NCBI RefSeq assembly: GCF_000737195.2
Contig: NZ_JALM01000031.1
Span: 1 to 58,492 of the forward strand
Direction of reading: 5' to 3'
Source: Sciscionella sediminilitoris
GTDB taxonomy: Bacteria > Actinomycetota > Actinomycetes > Mycobacteriales > Pseudonocardiaceae
DNA length: 58,492 nucleotides
The notes below the pieces were generated by a model, which saw only the letters and a list, made by a program, of their open reading frames with translations, had not been told where the DNA came from and ran no database searches. Positions within the stretch are counted from its first letter, which is position 1, and every line of letters begins with the position of its first letter. Positions 51,265-58,492 of this stretch are shown piece by piece. Position numbers and translations under genes: made by a program.

Positions 51265-52374
51265 TCAGGCCAGGTCCAGCGCACCGAGCATGCCGGTGAC
51301 CGCGTTCGGCCAGGTGAACTGTTCCGCCCTGGTGCGCGCCGCGGTGCGCCGGGCCGGTTCGGGGGATTCGAGCAGTTCGCGCACCGCGGCGGCGAAGGCA
51401 TCGGGCGCGTCGGGGACCGCGGCCCCGCAACCGGGCCGCACGATCTCGGACAGGGCACTGGACCGGGACACGACGACCGGGGTGCCGCTCGCGAGCGCTT
51501 CGAGCGCGGCGAGCCCGAAGGTCTCGTGCGGTCCGGGGGCGAGCGAGACATCGGCGCTGGCGAGCAGTTTCGCCACGGTCCGGCGGTCGTCCACGAACCC
51601 GAGGAAATCGATCGGTAACCCGCCCGCCCTGCGTTCGAGCGCGGAACGGGAACGGCCGTCCCCGGCGATCACCAGCCGGACATCCGCACCGGCATCGAGC
51701 AGCGCCGCGGCCGTGTCGATGCTGCGGTCCACGTGTTTCTCCGGGGAGAGCCGCCCGCAGTGCAACAGCAGGGTTTCGGCCCCGTCCGCGAGTTCGGCGC
51801 GCAACCGCTCGTCCCGGTTACCGGGGTCGAACATGGCCAGATCCACCCCGAGCGGGACCTGGCGCACGTTCGGCGCGGAGATCCGGTCGAACTCCTCGCG
51901 GGCGAACGCGGTGGTGCACACCACGGTGTCGTAGCTCGCCGCCATCCGCGCGTTGAGCCGGTCGGCGAGCGGGCGCGCGGCCGCGGACGGCAGCACCTGG
52001 CCGAGCAACCGATCGAGGCGTTCGTGCGAGATGAACACACTCGGGATTCCCCTGCGCGCGGCCCATTTCCCGAGCCCGCGCAGGGTGAGCCGGTCGGAGA
52101 CCTCGATCGCGTCCGGGCGCAGCCGTTCGAGCACGGCGCGCACTCGCATCGGGTCGACCGCGCGATAACCGCCGGTTCCCGGGATCATCGGCGCGGGAAT
52201 GGTGATCCGGCGGACCCCGCTCGGCAGATACTCGTCCGAGCGCGCCGGCCCGGGCACGATGAGCACCACCTGGTGGCCGTGGGCGCGATAGCCCGGGCCG
52301 AGGTGATTCAGCGCGGTGCGCAGGCCACCGGATCGGGGACCGTAGAAGTTGGCCAGCTGCGCGATCAAGGTCAC
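51265..52374 (-). CDS. GT4-family glycosyltransferase
   Basis: The 369-residue GT-B glycosyltransferase has a GGLRTALNH acceptor-side motif near the start and the donor-binding segment with LLHCGRLSPEKHVDRSI and HETFGLAALEALASGTPVVV, where the EX7E pattern is visible. It likely uses a nucleotide-hexose to glycosylate a lipid or saccharide at the membrane. GTG 52374 was chosen by alignment to the family start (TLIAQLANFYGPRSGG). The related mannosyltransferase gene lies 82 bp upstream on the same strand. Confidence 0.85.
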   Translation of the reverse strand: MTLIAQLANFYGPRSGGLRTALNHLGPGYRAHGHQVVLIVPGPARSDEYLPSGVRRITIPAPMIPGTGGYRAVDPMRVRAVLERLRPDAIEVSDRLTLRGLGKWAARRGIPSVFISHERLDRLLGQVLPSAAARPLADRLNARMAASYDTVVCTTAFAREEFDRISAPNVRQVPLGVDLAMFDPGNRDERLRAELADGAETLLLHCGRLSPEKHVDRSIDTAAALLDAGADVRLVIAGDGRSRSALERRAGGLPIDFLGFVDDRRTVAKLLASADVSLAPGPHETFGLAALEALASGTPVVVSRSSALSEIVRPGCGAAVPDAPDAFAAAVRELLESPEPARRTAARTRAEQFTWPNAVTGMLGALDLA

Positions 52375-52456
52375 GAGAGGCGGTCCTTTCCGAGCATCGC
52401 AGGGCCGCCCGCGGCCCGAGGAGCGGAAGAAAGGCCGCATCGGGCCAGCACCGTGG

Positions 52457-53557
52457 TCATGTGATCTCCGTGTAGTGCTCGACGAGGCGCGCGCACACCG
52501 CATCCCAGGTCCGGGGGCGCACCGAAGCGCGGGCCCGTTCGGCGAATCCAGCGCGCACCCGTGCGTCGCTGAGCTCGTGCACCACCTTGGGCAGCTGGCT
52601 GGCGAATTCCTCGTCATCGAGCAGATACCCGGTGACCCCGTGCTCGATCAGATCGCGCGGCCCGCCGATGTCCGGGGCGATCGCGGGCACCCCGGAGGCG
52701 AGCGCTTCCTGCACGGTCTGGCAGAAGGTCTCGTGGATACCGGTGTGCACGAACACATCCAGGCTCGCGTACGCCGTTGCCAGTTCGGCACCGGTGAGCT
52801 GGCCGAGGAACACCGCATCGGGCAGCTGGCGCTCCAGCTTCGCGCGGTCCGGCCCGTCACCGATGAGCACCAGCCGAACGCCGGGCAGCCCGGCGAGCGG
52901 GGCCAGCCGGTGCGCGGCCTTCTCCCTGGCCAGGCGGCCGACGAAGCCGACGAGCAGTTCCCCGTCCGGGGCGAGCCGGGCGCGCAGTTCGGCACTGCGC
53001 CGCCGCGGATGGAAGGTCTCCTGGTCGACCCCGCGGGGCCACAGCTGCACCCGCGGCACCCCGTTCTCCCGGAGGGTGCGCGCGGTGACCGTGGACGGGG
53101 CGAGGGTGCGCGCGGCCAGCCGGTGCGTCTTGCGGATCCACCCCCAGGCGGGCCTGGTCAGGAAACCGAGGTTGTACATCGGGGCATAGCCCGCGACGTC
53201 CGTCTGGTACACCGCCAGCACCGGGATATCCAGGCGGCGCGCCACCGAGGCGGCCCGCCAGCCGAGGAAGAACGGCGAGGCCAGGTGCACCACATCGGGC
53301 GCGAAATCGTGCAGCAAACGGTGCATCCGCATGGTCGGCCAGCCGACCGGGAGCGAATCGATCAGCGGAAAATCCACCGCGGGCACCCGCACCACCCGTG
53401 CACCGTCGTAGCTGACCGGGCCGTCGTCCGGGGCGATGATCAACACCTCGTCCCCGCGCCGATGCAGGTACCGGGTGATGCGCTTGACCGAGTTCGTCAC
53501 CCCGTTCACGTGCGGGAGGAAACTCTCGGAAACGATCGCGATGCGCACGACTTCCAC
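52457..53557 (-). CDS. mgtA: alpha-mannosyltransferase, GT4 (MgtA-like)
   Basis: The 366-residue enzyme closely follows mycobacterial MgtA: IAIVSESFLPHVNGVTNSV at the start, DVVHLASPFFLGWRAASVAR, AVYQTDVAGYAP, GFVGRLAREKAAHRLAPL, VFVHTGIHETFCQTVQEALAS with the donor EX7E site, and PDIGGPRDLI. MgtA transfers mannose from GDP-mannose to a glucuronosyl diacylglycerol acceptor in lipomannan-type pathways. The MgtA-MenG neighbourhood is shared with mycobacteria. GTG 53557 was used; GTG 53548, nine bases inside, is an equally likely start. Confidence 0.82.
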   Translation of the reverse strand: MEVVRIAIVSESFLPHVNGVTNSVKRITRYLHRRGDEVLIIAPDDGPVSYDGARVVRVPAVDFPLIDSLPVGWPTMRMHRLLHDFAPDVVHLASPFFLGWRAASVARRLDIPVLAVYQTDVAGYAPMYNLGFLTRPAWGWIRKTHRLAARTLAPSTVTARTLRENGVPRVQLWPRGVDQETFHPRRRSAELRARLAPDGELLVGFVGRLAREKAAHRLAPLAGLPGVRLVLIGDGPDRAKLERQLPDAVFLGQLTGAELATAYASLDVFVHTGIHETFCQTVQEALASGVPAIAPDIGGPRDLIEHGVTGYLLDDEEFASQLPKVVHELSDARVRAGFAERARASVRPRTWDAVCARLVEHYTEIT

Positions 53558-53665
53558 TATGACCTACGGCGATGTGAACTTGCTAAGAGCGGGTGTTTCG
53601 GCTGGGGACGAAACACAGAACCGAAGCGCGGTCCGATGCGTCCAAGGGGTTGAAGGGAGGCAATC

Positions 53666-53791
53666 ATGACGAAACTGCGCAGATCGCTTTTCGCCGCGTT
53701 CGCCATCGCTGCGCTCGCCGCCTCGCTGATCGCCGGACCGGCCCACGCGCAGGCCCCGGCCGCAGGGACCGTCCTCGCGGCGGTGCGCTGA
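53666..53791 (+). CDS. short secreted peptide of unknown function (41 codons)
   Basis: A GGGAGG ribosome binding site (53655-53660) precedes this ATG. The product starts with basic residues (TKLRRS), has a hydrophobic core (LFAAFAIAALAASLIAG) and a clear signal-peptidase site after AHA, leaving only ~13 residues of mature peptide. It is flanked by its own 5' gap from the divergent mannosyltransferase. The exported peptide could be a signal, a fragment of a larger lost protein or an artefact of a frameshift. No homology is recognised. Confidence 0.55.
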   Translation: MTKLRRSLFAAFAIAALAASLIAGPAHAQAPAAGTVLAAVR

Positions 53792-53847
53792 AACTTTCGC
53801 GGCCGGTTTACTTTCCGGTCGGTTGGCCGACACCGTGCGCGCGCACC

Positions 53848-54651
53848 ATGAACGGCATGTCCGTCCTGCCAGCGCGGCCCGCAGATCAGGTGGTCGTCTC
53901 GCGCGCGCTCGAGATCGCCGGACGGCTCGCCAACGATGCGACCGATGTCATCACCGCGACCGCCGGACGCGGGGCGAGCCCGCCGTTCGACTGGGTCACC
54001 GACACCGGCCGCACCCTGGAACGGCACACCCGCAGGGTGCTGGCCGCGGAGTTCCCCGGGATCCCGGTCGCCACCGCGGACGCCCCCATCCGGGACGCGG
54101 TGCGCTGGGAACTCGCCGCGGTCGACGGCACCGCCAACTATCTGGCCGGGCTGCCGTGGTGCGCCTACAGCCTCGCGCTGCTCGACGCGGACGGTCCGGT
54201 GGTCGGTGTGGTCGCCGATCCCTACCGGGCACAGATCTACGCTGCCGCGCGCGGTCGCGGGGCACGGGCCAACGGGGTCGCCTTCACCCTCGCCGACCGG
54301 GCCGATGCCGCGGGCACCATCGTGTGCACCGAACTGCTCTCCGGTCAGGAGTGGCCGGGGATGACCGCGTTCTGCGGGTTCGCCGCCCGGGCGCACGCGC
54401 GCGTGCGGGTGCTGGGTTCGGCGGCGCTCGCGGTCACCGAGGTCGCGCTCGGCCACGCGGCGGCCACTGTGCTGCACGGATACCAGCGGGCCGAGGTCGC
54501 CGCCGCGCTCGCGCTCGCCGCCGAAGCGGGTGCCGAAGTACTCGACCCGTCCGGGGCCAGCATCGCGCTGCCCGCGGACGGGTTACTCGTCGCGGCGCCC
54601 GGAGTCACCGACCAGATCCTCGGCTGGTGGTTGCGCGCCCGGCTCGGCTGA
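53848..54651 (+). CDS. inositol monophosphatase-like protein with degenerate metal site
   Basis: The 267-residue protein has the FIG/IMPase fold by pattern (DWVTDTG at ~48-54, AAVDGTANYLAG at ~91-100, and a C-terminal RVLGSAALAVTEVALGHAAA helix). Of the expected metal ligands, the GEE loop is replaced by ATADA (75-79) and the DPxDGT first aspartate by alanine, leaving one DGT aspartate. It may therefore be inactive or use a different mechanism. ATG 53857 is an alternative start. The 3' end overlaps the convergent DUF3592 gene by 69 bp. Confidence 0.7.
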   Translation: MNGMSVLPARPADQVVVSRALEIAGRLANDATDVITATAGRGASPPFDWVTDTGRTLERHTRRVLAAEFPGIPVATADAPIRDAVRWELAAVDGTANYLAGLPWCAYSLALLDADGPVVGVVADPYRAQIYAAARGRGARANGVAFTLADRADAAGTIVCTELLSGQEWPGMTAFCGFAARAHARVRVLGSAALAVTEVALGHAAATVLHGYQRAEVAAALALAAEAGAEVLDPSGASIALPADGLLVAAPGVTDQILGWWLRARLG

Positions 54652-55116
54652 GGGTCGCGTCCGGCGCAGCAGCCACACGCCGGGTCCGGCGATCACCCAG
54701 GTCACCAGCAGCGTGGTGCCGGTGGGTAACAAAGCGAGCCGCCAGTCCCGGCCAGCCACCCGCACCAGTTCGGGGTTCACCTTGTCGTATTCCACCCGCA
54801 CCCGGTTGCCCGGTTCGAGCCTGCGCGGATAGAGCACCCCGGTCACCGGGACATGCACCTGGCCATCGGGGGTGGTGAACCGGATGATCGTGCGCCGGTA
54901 GCTGACGCTGAGCACATCCGCATCGGCCTTACCGGTTCGTTTGCCGATGGAGTAGTCATCGCGCATCGCGGCGAAGAAGGTGAGCACGGTCAGCGCGGAG
55001 AACGCGATGGCGAGCACGAGCAGTACCCGCGCGGTGATCTTGGCGGCCCTGGCCCGGTCGACACGGCGGAACCAGGCCGGTATCGCCCGTTCGCTGGCGC
55101 TCACTCGTGTCCTCAC
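54583..55116 (-). CDS. DUF3592 membrane protein
   Basis: The 177-residue protein has two membrane helices (~28-50 and ~130-152) around a soluble DUF3592 loop with TIIRFTTPDGQVHVPVTGVL and VRVEYDKVNPELVRVAG. The loop is predicted to be extracytoplasmic. The function is unknown. The first ~10 codons lie inside the 41-bp repeat, so GTG 55104 is an equally good start. Its 3' end overlaps the IMPase-like gene by 69 bp. Confidence 0.78.
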   Translation of the reverse strand: MRTRVSASERAIPAWFRRVDRARAAKITARVLLVLAIAFSALTVLTFFAAMRDDYSIGKRTGKADADVLSVSYRRTIIRFTTPDGQVHVPVTGVLYPRRLEPGNRVRVEYDKVNPELVRVAGRDWRLALLPTGTTLLVTWVIAGPGVWLLRRTRPSAEPGAQPPAEDLVGDSGRRDE

Positions 55117-55128
55117 TCACTTGTCGCC
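55088..55128. repeat. 41-bp direct repeat, copy 1
   Basis: This 41-bp stretch recurs exactly 80 bp downstream. It contains the N-terminal codons of the DUF3592 gene on the minus strand. Confidence 0.9.
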
Positions 55129-55167
55129 ACGGAACCGACGCTCGGCTCCTGCGCTCGCTGCGGGCCT

Positions 55168-55208
55168 CGTTCGCTGGCGCTCACTCGTGTCCTCACTCAC
55201 TTGTCGCC
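55168..55208. repeat. 41-bp direct repeat, copy 2
   Basis: This is identical to 55088-55128 in all 41 bases. It lies between the DUF3592 and isochorismate synthase genes. The two copies flank a 39-bp unique segment. Confidence 0.9.
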
Positions 55209-55241
55209 TTCGTGACCCGTCCGCCCGCCATCGCCGCAGGG

Positions 55242-55247
55242 TACCGT
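55242..55247 (+). promoter_or_regulatory. -10 box TACCGT for leaderless isochorismate synthase gene
   Basis: TACCGT ends 6 nt before GTG 55254, with no Shine-Dalgarno sequence, in the pattern seen for many genes here. Confidence 0.5.
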
Positions 55248-55253
55248 GCGTTC

Positions 55254-56456
55254 GTGTTGACCGTGACCACGCGCCCCGTCGCCGACCCCGGCGCCCTGCT
55301 CGATCTGTTGCCCGCGGCGCATGGGGGTTGCGCCTGGGTGCGCGGCGGGGACGGCCTGGTCGGCTGGGGAGTCGCGGCCCGGTTCCGCCCATCCGGGGAA
55401 CACCGCTTCGCCGCGGCCAGGGAGCGGTTCGCGGAGTTCACCGAGGGCCTCGAGGTCCGCGATGAGCTCGGCCTCCCGGGAACCGGTCCGGTCGCCTTCG
55501 CCAGTTTCGCGTTCGCCGATGATCCCGGCGATTCGGTGCTCGTGGTGCCGAAGGTGCTTTTCGGGCGCCGCGACGGGGTGAGCTGGATGACCACGGTCGG
55601 CGAGCCGGGGGAGTTCGGCACCGAACCGGTCCGTGCGCCCGCCGGGGTGCGCTATGCGGACGGCCGGCTCACCGTCGAGGGGTACAAGAAGGCGGTTCAG
55701 CTTGCGGTGCAACGGATCCGTGCCGGCGAGCTGGACAAGGTGGTGCTCGCGCACGATCTGCTCGCGCACGCCGACGATCCGCTGGACGAGCGCAGCCTGC
55801 TCGGCAGGCTCGCCACGAACTACCCCACCTGCTGGACCTATGCGGTGGACGGGCTGATCGGGGCGACCCCGGAACTGCTGCTGCGCCGTACCGGGGAGGT
55901 CGTTTCCGCGCGGTTGCTCGCCGGGACGGTGTGGCCGCGTGCCGGGGTCACCGATTTCGATCAGCTCGCCAGCGAACTGCTCGCCTCCGCGAAGAACCTC
56001 GGCGAACACCGCTACGGCATCGAATCCCTCGTCGCCTGCCTGGAGCCCTACTGTTCCCGGCTCGATGTGCCGGACGGCCCCTCGGTGCTTCGCCTGCCCA
56101 ATGTCGCGCACCTGGCCACCGAGGTGCGCGGCACGCTGCGGGCGGAGACCTCGCTGCTCGAGCTGACCGCGAAGGTGCACCCGACCGCGGCGGTCGGCGG
56201 CACCCCGACCGCGGCCGCGGTGCGCGCGATCGCGGAACTCGAGGGCATGGACCGTGGCCGGTACGCGGGCCCGGTCGGCTGGCTCGATGCGCACGGGGAC
56301 GGAGAGTTCGGTATCGCGCTGCGTTGCGCCCAGCTCTCCGGTTCCACCGCGCGGTTGTACGCGGGCGGCGGCATCGTCGCGGATTCGGAGCCGGAGAACG
56401 AGGCGGCCGAGGCGGCGGCCAAGTTCCGTCCGGTCCGCTCCGCGCTCGAGGGTTGA
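55254..56456 (+). CDS. menF: isochorismate synthase
   Basis: A 400-residue chorismate-binding enzyme. It has KVVLAHDLLAHADDPLDERS, LIGATPELLLRRTGEVVSARLLAGT, a SAKNLGEHRYGIESL helix and TAKVHPTAAVGGTPTAAAV. Acidic residues in the last part (GEFGIALRCAQL; AGGGIVADSEPENEAAE) form the Mg site. It converts chorismate to isochorismate, the first committed step of menaquinone (and of catechol siderophores). The menG/menJ/nuo context favours menaquinone, but siderophore use is possible. GTG 55254 follows a leaderless promoter. Confidence 0.88.
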   Translation: MLTVTTRPVADPGALLDLLPAAHGGCAWVRGGDGLVGWGVAARFRPSGEHRFAAARERFAEFTEGLEVRDELGLPGTGPVAFASFAFADDPGDSVLVVPKVLFGRRDGVSWMTTVGEPGEFGTEPVRAPAGVRYADGRLTVEGYKKAVQLAVQRIRAGELDKVVLAHDLLAHADDPLDERSLLGRLATNYPTCWTYAVDGLIGATPELLLRRTGEVVSARLLAGTVWPRAGVTDFDQLASELLASAKNLGEHRYGIESLVACLEPYCSRLDVPDGPSVLRLPNVAHLATEVRGTLRAETSLLELTAKVHPTAAVGGTPTAAAVRAIAELEGMDRGRYAGPVGWLDAHGDGEFGIALRCAQLSGSTARLYAGGGIVADSEPENEAAEAAAKFRPVRSALEG

Positions 56457-56466
56457 GTTCTGCGGT

Positions 56467-57327
56467 TCACCGCAGCCGCGCGATGACCTCGGCGAAGGCC
56501 TCCATGTGGAATTCGGGCACGGTGAAGTACGTCAGCCCGTAGCGTTCCCGGTACTCGCGCAGGGTGTCCGCGATCGTCGCCGGACTGCCGCCGAGCAGAC
56601 CGGGCAGTGTCCGGATCTGCTCCTCGGACAGGTCGGGGGCGAGCTGACGTGGGAAGGACAGGTCGGCGGTCGACACGTCCGGGTAGACGCCCAGCACGAG
56701 CAGGTTCAGTTCGGGATCGGTCGCCAGGGCGGTTGCGGTGGTGCGCACGAGTTCCGCCTGTTCGGCCAGCCGGGTGTGCCCCGTGTCGTTCTCGTCCTGG
56801 GGAAAGGAGAACGCGATACCGACGATCTCGGCGTGTTCGGCGGCGTACCGCAGCATCCGGGGGCCGGATCCGGCGACCATGATCGGTGGCATCGGTTGCT
56901 GTACCGCCGGGGGCCGGTGACCATCGGCGAACAGGCCGCGCATTTCGGTCACGGTGTCCCGTAACTGGTTCAGGCGTTCACCACCGCTGACGAAGGGGAG
57001 TCCTGCGGCCTCGAATTCCTCCTTGACGTAGCCCGCGCCGAGGCCGAGTTCGAGGCGTCCGTCGGCGAGCAGATCGGTGGTGGCAACCTCCCTGGCGAGC
57101 AGCGCGGGCCGGTAGAAGCAGATGTTCAGCACGTACGTGCCCAACCGTGCCGTGGTGACCTCCGCGGCCGTGGCCAGCGCGGGAAACGGGGCAGGCAAGC
57201 CCAGGTGGTCGGGCACCGCGAGCACGTCGTAGCCGAGGCTTTCCGCATGCCGGGCTTTGTCCTGCCACTTCGCGCGCGACTCGCAGATGCCCAGGTTCAC
57301 ACCGAAACGGAAAGGGCGGTCGGACAT
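56467..57327 (-). CDS. F420-type luciferase-like monooxygenase family protein
   Basis: The 286-residue TIM-barrel LLM protein starts FRFGVNLGICESRAKWQDKA, then HAESLGYDVLAVPDHLGLPA. It has LADGRLELGLGAGYVKEEFEAAGLPF and ends in FTVPEFHMEAFAEVIARLR. Members use FMN or coenzyme F420, and the LADGRxELGxGAGY pattern is common in the F420 branch. AAGGAG precedes the ATG at 57327. It overlaps the 3' end of the HNH gene by 31 bp on the same strand. The substrate is unknown. Confidence 0.83.
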   Translation of the reverse strand: MSDRPFRFGVNLGICESRAKWQDKARHAESLGYDVLAVPDHLGLPAPFPALATAAEVTTARLGTYVLNICFYRPALLAREVATTDLLADGRLELGLGAGYVKEEFEAAGLPFVSGGERLNQLRDTVTEMRGLFADGHRPPAVQQPMPPIMVAGSGPRMLRYAAEHAEIVGIAFSFPQDENDTGHTRLAEQAELVRTTATALATDPELNLLVLGVYPDVSTADLSFPRQLAPDLSEEQIRTLPGLLGGSPATIADTLREYRERYGLTYFTVPEFHMEAFAEVIARLR

Positions 57328-58492
57328 GGGTTCTCCTTGTGCTGTGCCCCAACGGATCGGAGCGGTGATCGTCGGTATTCGGGTGGGGTGAATGCGGGTT
57401 TGCCGTGGTGGATGTGGACTTGCCATTCGGTGTTGTGGATCAGGGTGTGGTGGTAGGCGCAGAGCAGCACCATGTTTTCTTCGGTGGTGAGTCCGCCGTT
57501 GGCGTGGTGCTGGATATGGTGGGCTTGGGTGAGGCTTGGTGGTTTGTCGCAGTCGGGGTGGGCACAACCCTTGTCGCGGGCGATGAGTCTGCGGCGGAGT
57601 TTCGGTGGTGCGGTGCGATCCCGGCATCCCATGTCGAGCACTTCGCCCTCGCTACCGAGCACGGTGGGGATGATTCCCGCGTCGCAAGCGATGCGCCTGA
57701 GCTGCTGGGCGGGGATGGTGGTGCCGTCCATGGTGGTGGCCTGGCCGATACCGTCGCGCAGGGCTTGTTCGGTCATGGTGACCATGATGGTGAACGGTTC
57801 ACCGCCTGATTCGGGAAGACTCTCCGGATTCGCCGCGAGCTGGACGATCTCGGCGAACACGTCCGCGTCCCGTTCACTCGGGTGTCGACCTTCCGGGCTG
57901 CGGTTCTTGCCCAGCACATCAAGGACACTGCGCAGCTTCAACCCAGTCTCGTTGTCCAGGTGTCCTTCGATGAGCCAATCACTGTTGCGCTGCTGCAACC
58001 AGATCTCTCGGCACGGCCGCACGGGTTCATGATCATTGGGTTCCTGCCCATCCGGATCGAGGCGCGCATGTAGTTCCCGGATCGGACGACTCAACCCACG
58101 CGGCCCGGTCTCGGTAGCAATCGTGGCCAGACACTTTTCCGCGATCGGCCAGGATTCTCCGGTCAACACATCGGCGGGCAGTTCGGCGACGAACTTGCGG
58201 ATCCGATCCACATGCTCAGCACCGACCTCGCCACGTGCATAGGCTTCCGCGGTATTCGGCAGATCCGGCGGCAACGGTTCACCGCTGATCCCTAGCGAAC
58301 CGAACAATGCCCGCGCACGCTCGGCGATCCGGCGCGCCTCGGCCAAACCGACCCGTGCCACATCCTCGACCATCCGCGCGGGCGAACCCCGATACCCGAA
58401 CTCCACCGCAGCACCGTGTTTGTCAAGCAGCGCAACAAGACCCAGCATCTCCGCCTCCGCGCGCCGCACCATCACGGCCTGCTCGCTGAGCC
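57297..58492 (-). CDS. DUF222/HNH endonuclease, 5' end off window
   Basis: At least 397 residues of a DUF222 protein (residues ~60-300) with a C-terminal HNH nuclease domain. The domain's CAHPDCDKPPSLTQAHHIQH holds the first His pair and zinc-like cysteines, and ENMVLLCAYHHTLIH completes the motif. The reading frame is still open at the window edge (codons for SEQA before GTGATG), so the start is probably beyond it. Such genes are numerous in many actinobacterial genomes, often without a known partner. The role is unclear (defence or repeat element). Confidence 0.88.
   Translation of the reverse strand, partial: LSEQAVMVRRAEAEMLGLVALLDKHGAAVEFGYRGSPARMVEDVARVGLAEARRIAERARALFGSLGISGEPLPPDLPNTAEAYARGEVGAEHVDRIRKFVAELPADVLTGESWPIAEKCLATIATETGPRGLSRPIRELHARLDPDGQEPNDHEPVRPCREIWLQQRNSDWLIEGHLDNETGLKLRSVLDVLGKNRSPEGRHPSERDADVFAEIVQLAANPESLPESGGEPFTIMVTMTEQALRDGIGQATTMDGTTIPAQQLRRIACDAGIIPTVLGSEGEVLDMGCRDRTAPPKLRRRLIARDKGCAHPDCDKPPSLTQAHHIQHHANGGLTTEENMVLLCAYHHTLIHNTEWQVHIHHGKPAFTPPEYRRSPLRSVGAQHKENPCPTALSVSV

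Overview
The window is high-GC actinomycete DNA, most likely from the Pseudonocardiaceae or a close relative. The signs are ATGA/GTGA start-stop overlaps, frequent GTG starts, many leaderless start codons 6-8 nt after a TANNNT box, a mycothiol-dependent isomerase-family protein, menaquinone genes (MenG, MenJ), a DUF222/HNH endonuclease and an IdeR/DmdR-type iron box. It looks like one whole contig. It opens in a truncated ABC exporter whose first 54 bases are a perfect fold-back palindrome (probably an assembly artefact), and it ends inside an HNH endonuclease gene of a usually multicopy family.

Layout. 0-6 kb: ABC exporter end, mycothiol-dependent isomerase-like protein, DUF1707 membrane-stress-type protein, then deoC with a catalytic aldehyde dehydrogenase and an overlapping dehydrogenase-like partner without catalytic Cys (a split ALDH16 arrangement). 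6-10 kb: a terpene cyclase, a KimA-like potassium importer and a methyltransferase. 9.8-16 kb: a tightly coupled operon GntR / ADP-ribosylglycohydrolase / NCS1 permease / PfkB kinase / amidase / alpha-beta hydrolase that looks like an uptake and breakdown pathway for a nucleoside-like compound. 16-25 kb: small accessory genes, including an AraC remnant, DUF3224, a secreted HAD phosphatase, two siderophore-interacting proteins under different controls (TetR palindrome; iron box), a tyrosine phosphatase with a VOC protein, an AT-richer patch with two frameshifted small genes, an HD protein, an amidinotransferase/Lrp pair and a crotonase. 25-31 kb: korAB, TetR, a P450-ferredoxin pair, and a collapsed Uma2 gene.

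31-56 kb is a respiratory locus. A complete 14-gene NADH:quinone oxidoreductase operon (nuoA-N, minus strand) is preceded by two Rex-type palindromes and followed by a polyprenyl diphosphate synthase and a one-TM protein with an acidic linker. Upstream of nuoA, separated by a strong terminator, lie menJ and menG plus two glycosyltransferases, and further on an isochorismate synthase. The enzyme that delivers electrons to menaquinone therefore sits beside genes for making the menaquinone ring precursor, side chain, methyl group and saturation. The last 2.5 kb carry an F420-type flavin-dependent luciferase-like oxidoreductase and the HNH gene.

The strongest candidates for new biology are the six-gene nucleoside-like operon, the split ALDH16/deoC module, the orphan terpene cyclase, and a 41-codon secreted peptide gene near 53.7 kb. 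No CRISPR array, tRNA, rRNA, transposase or prophage was seen.
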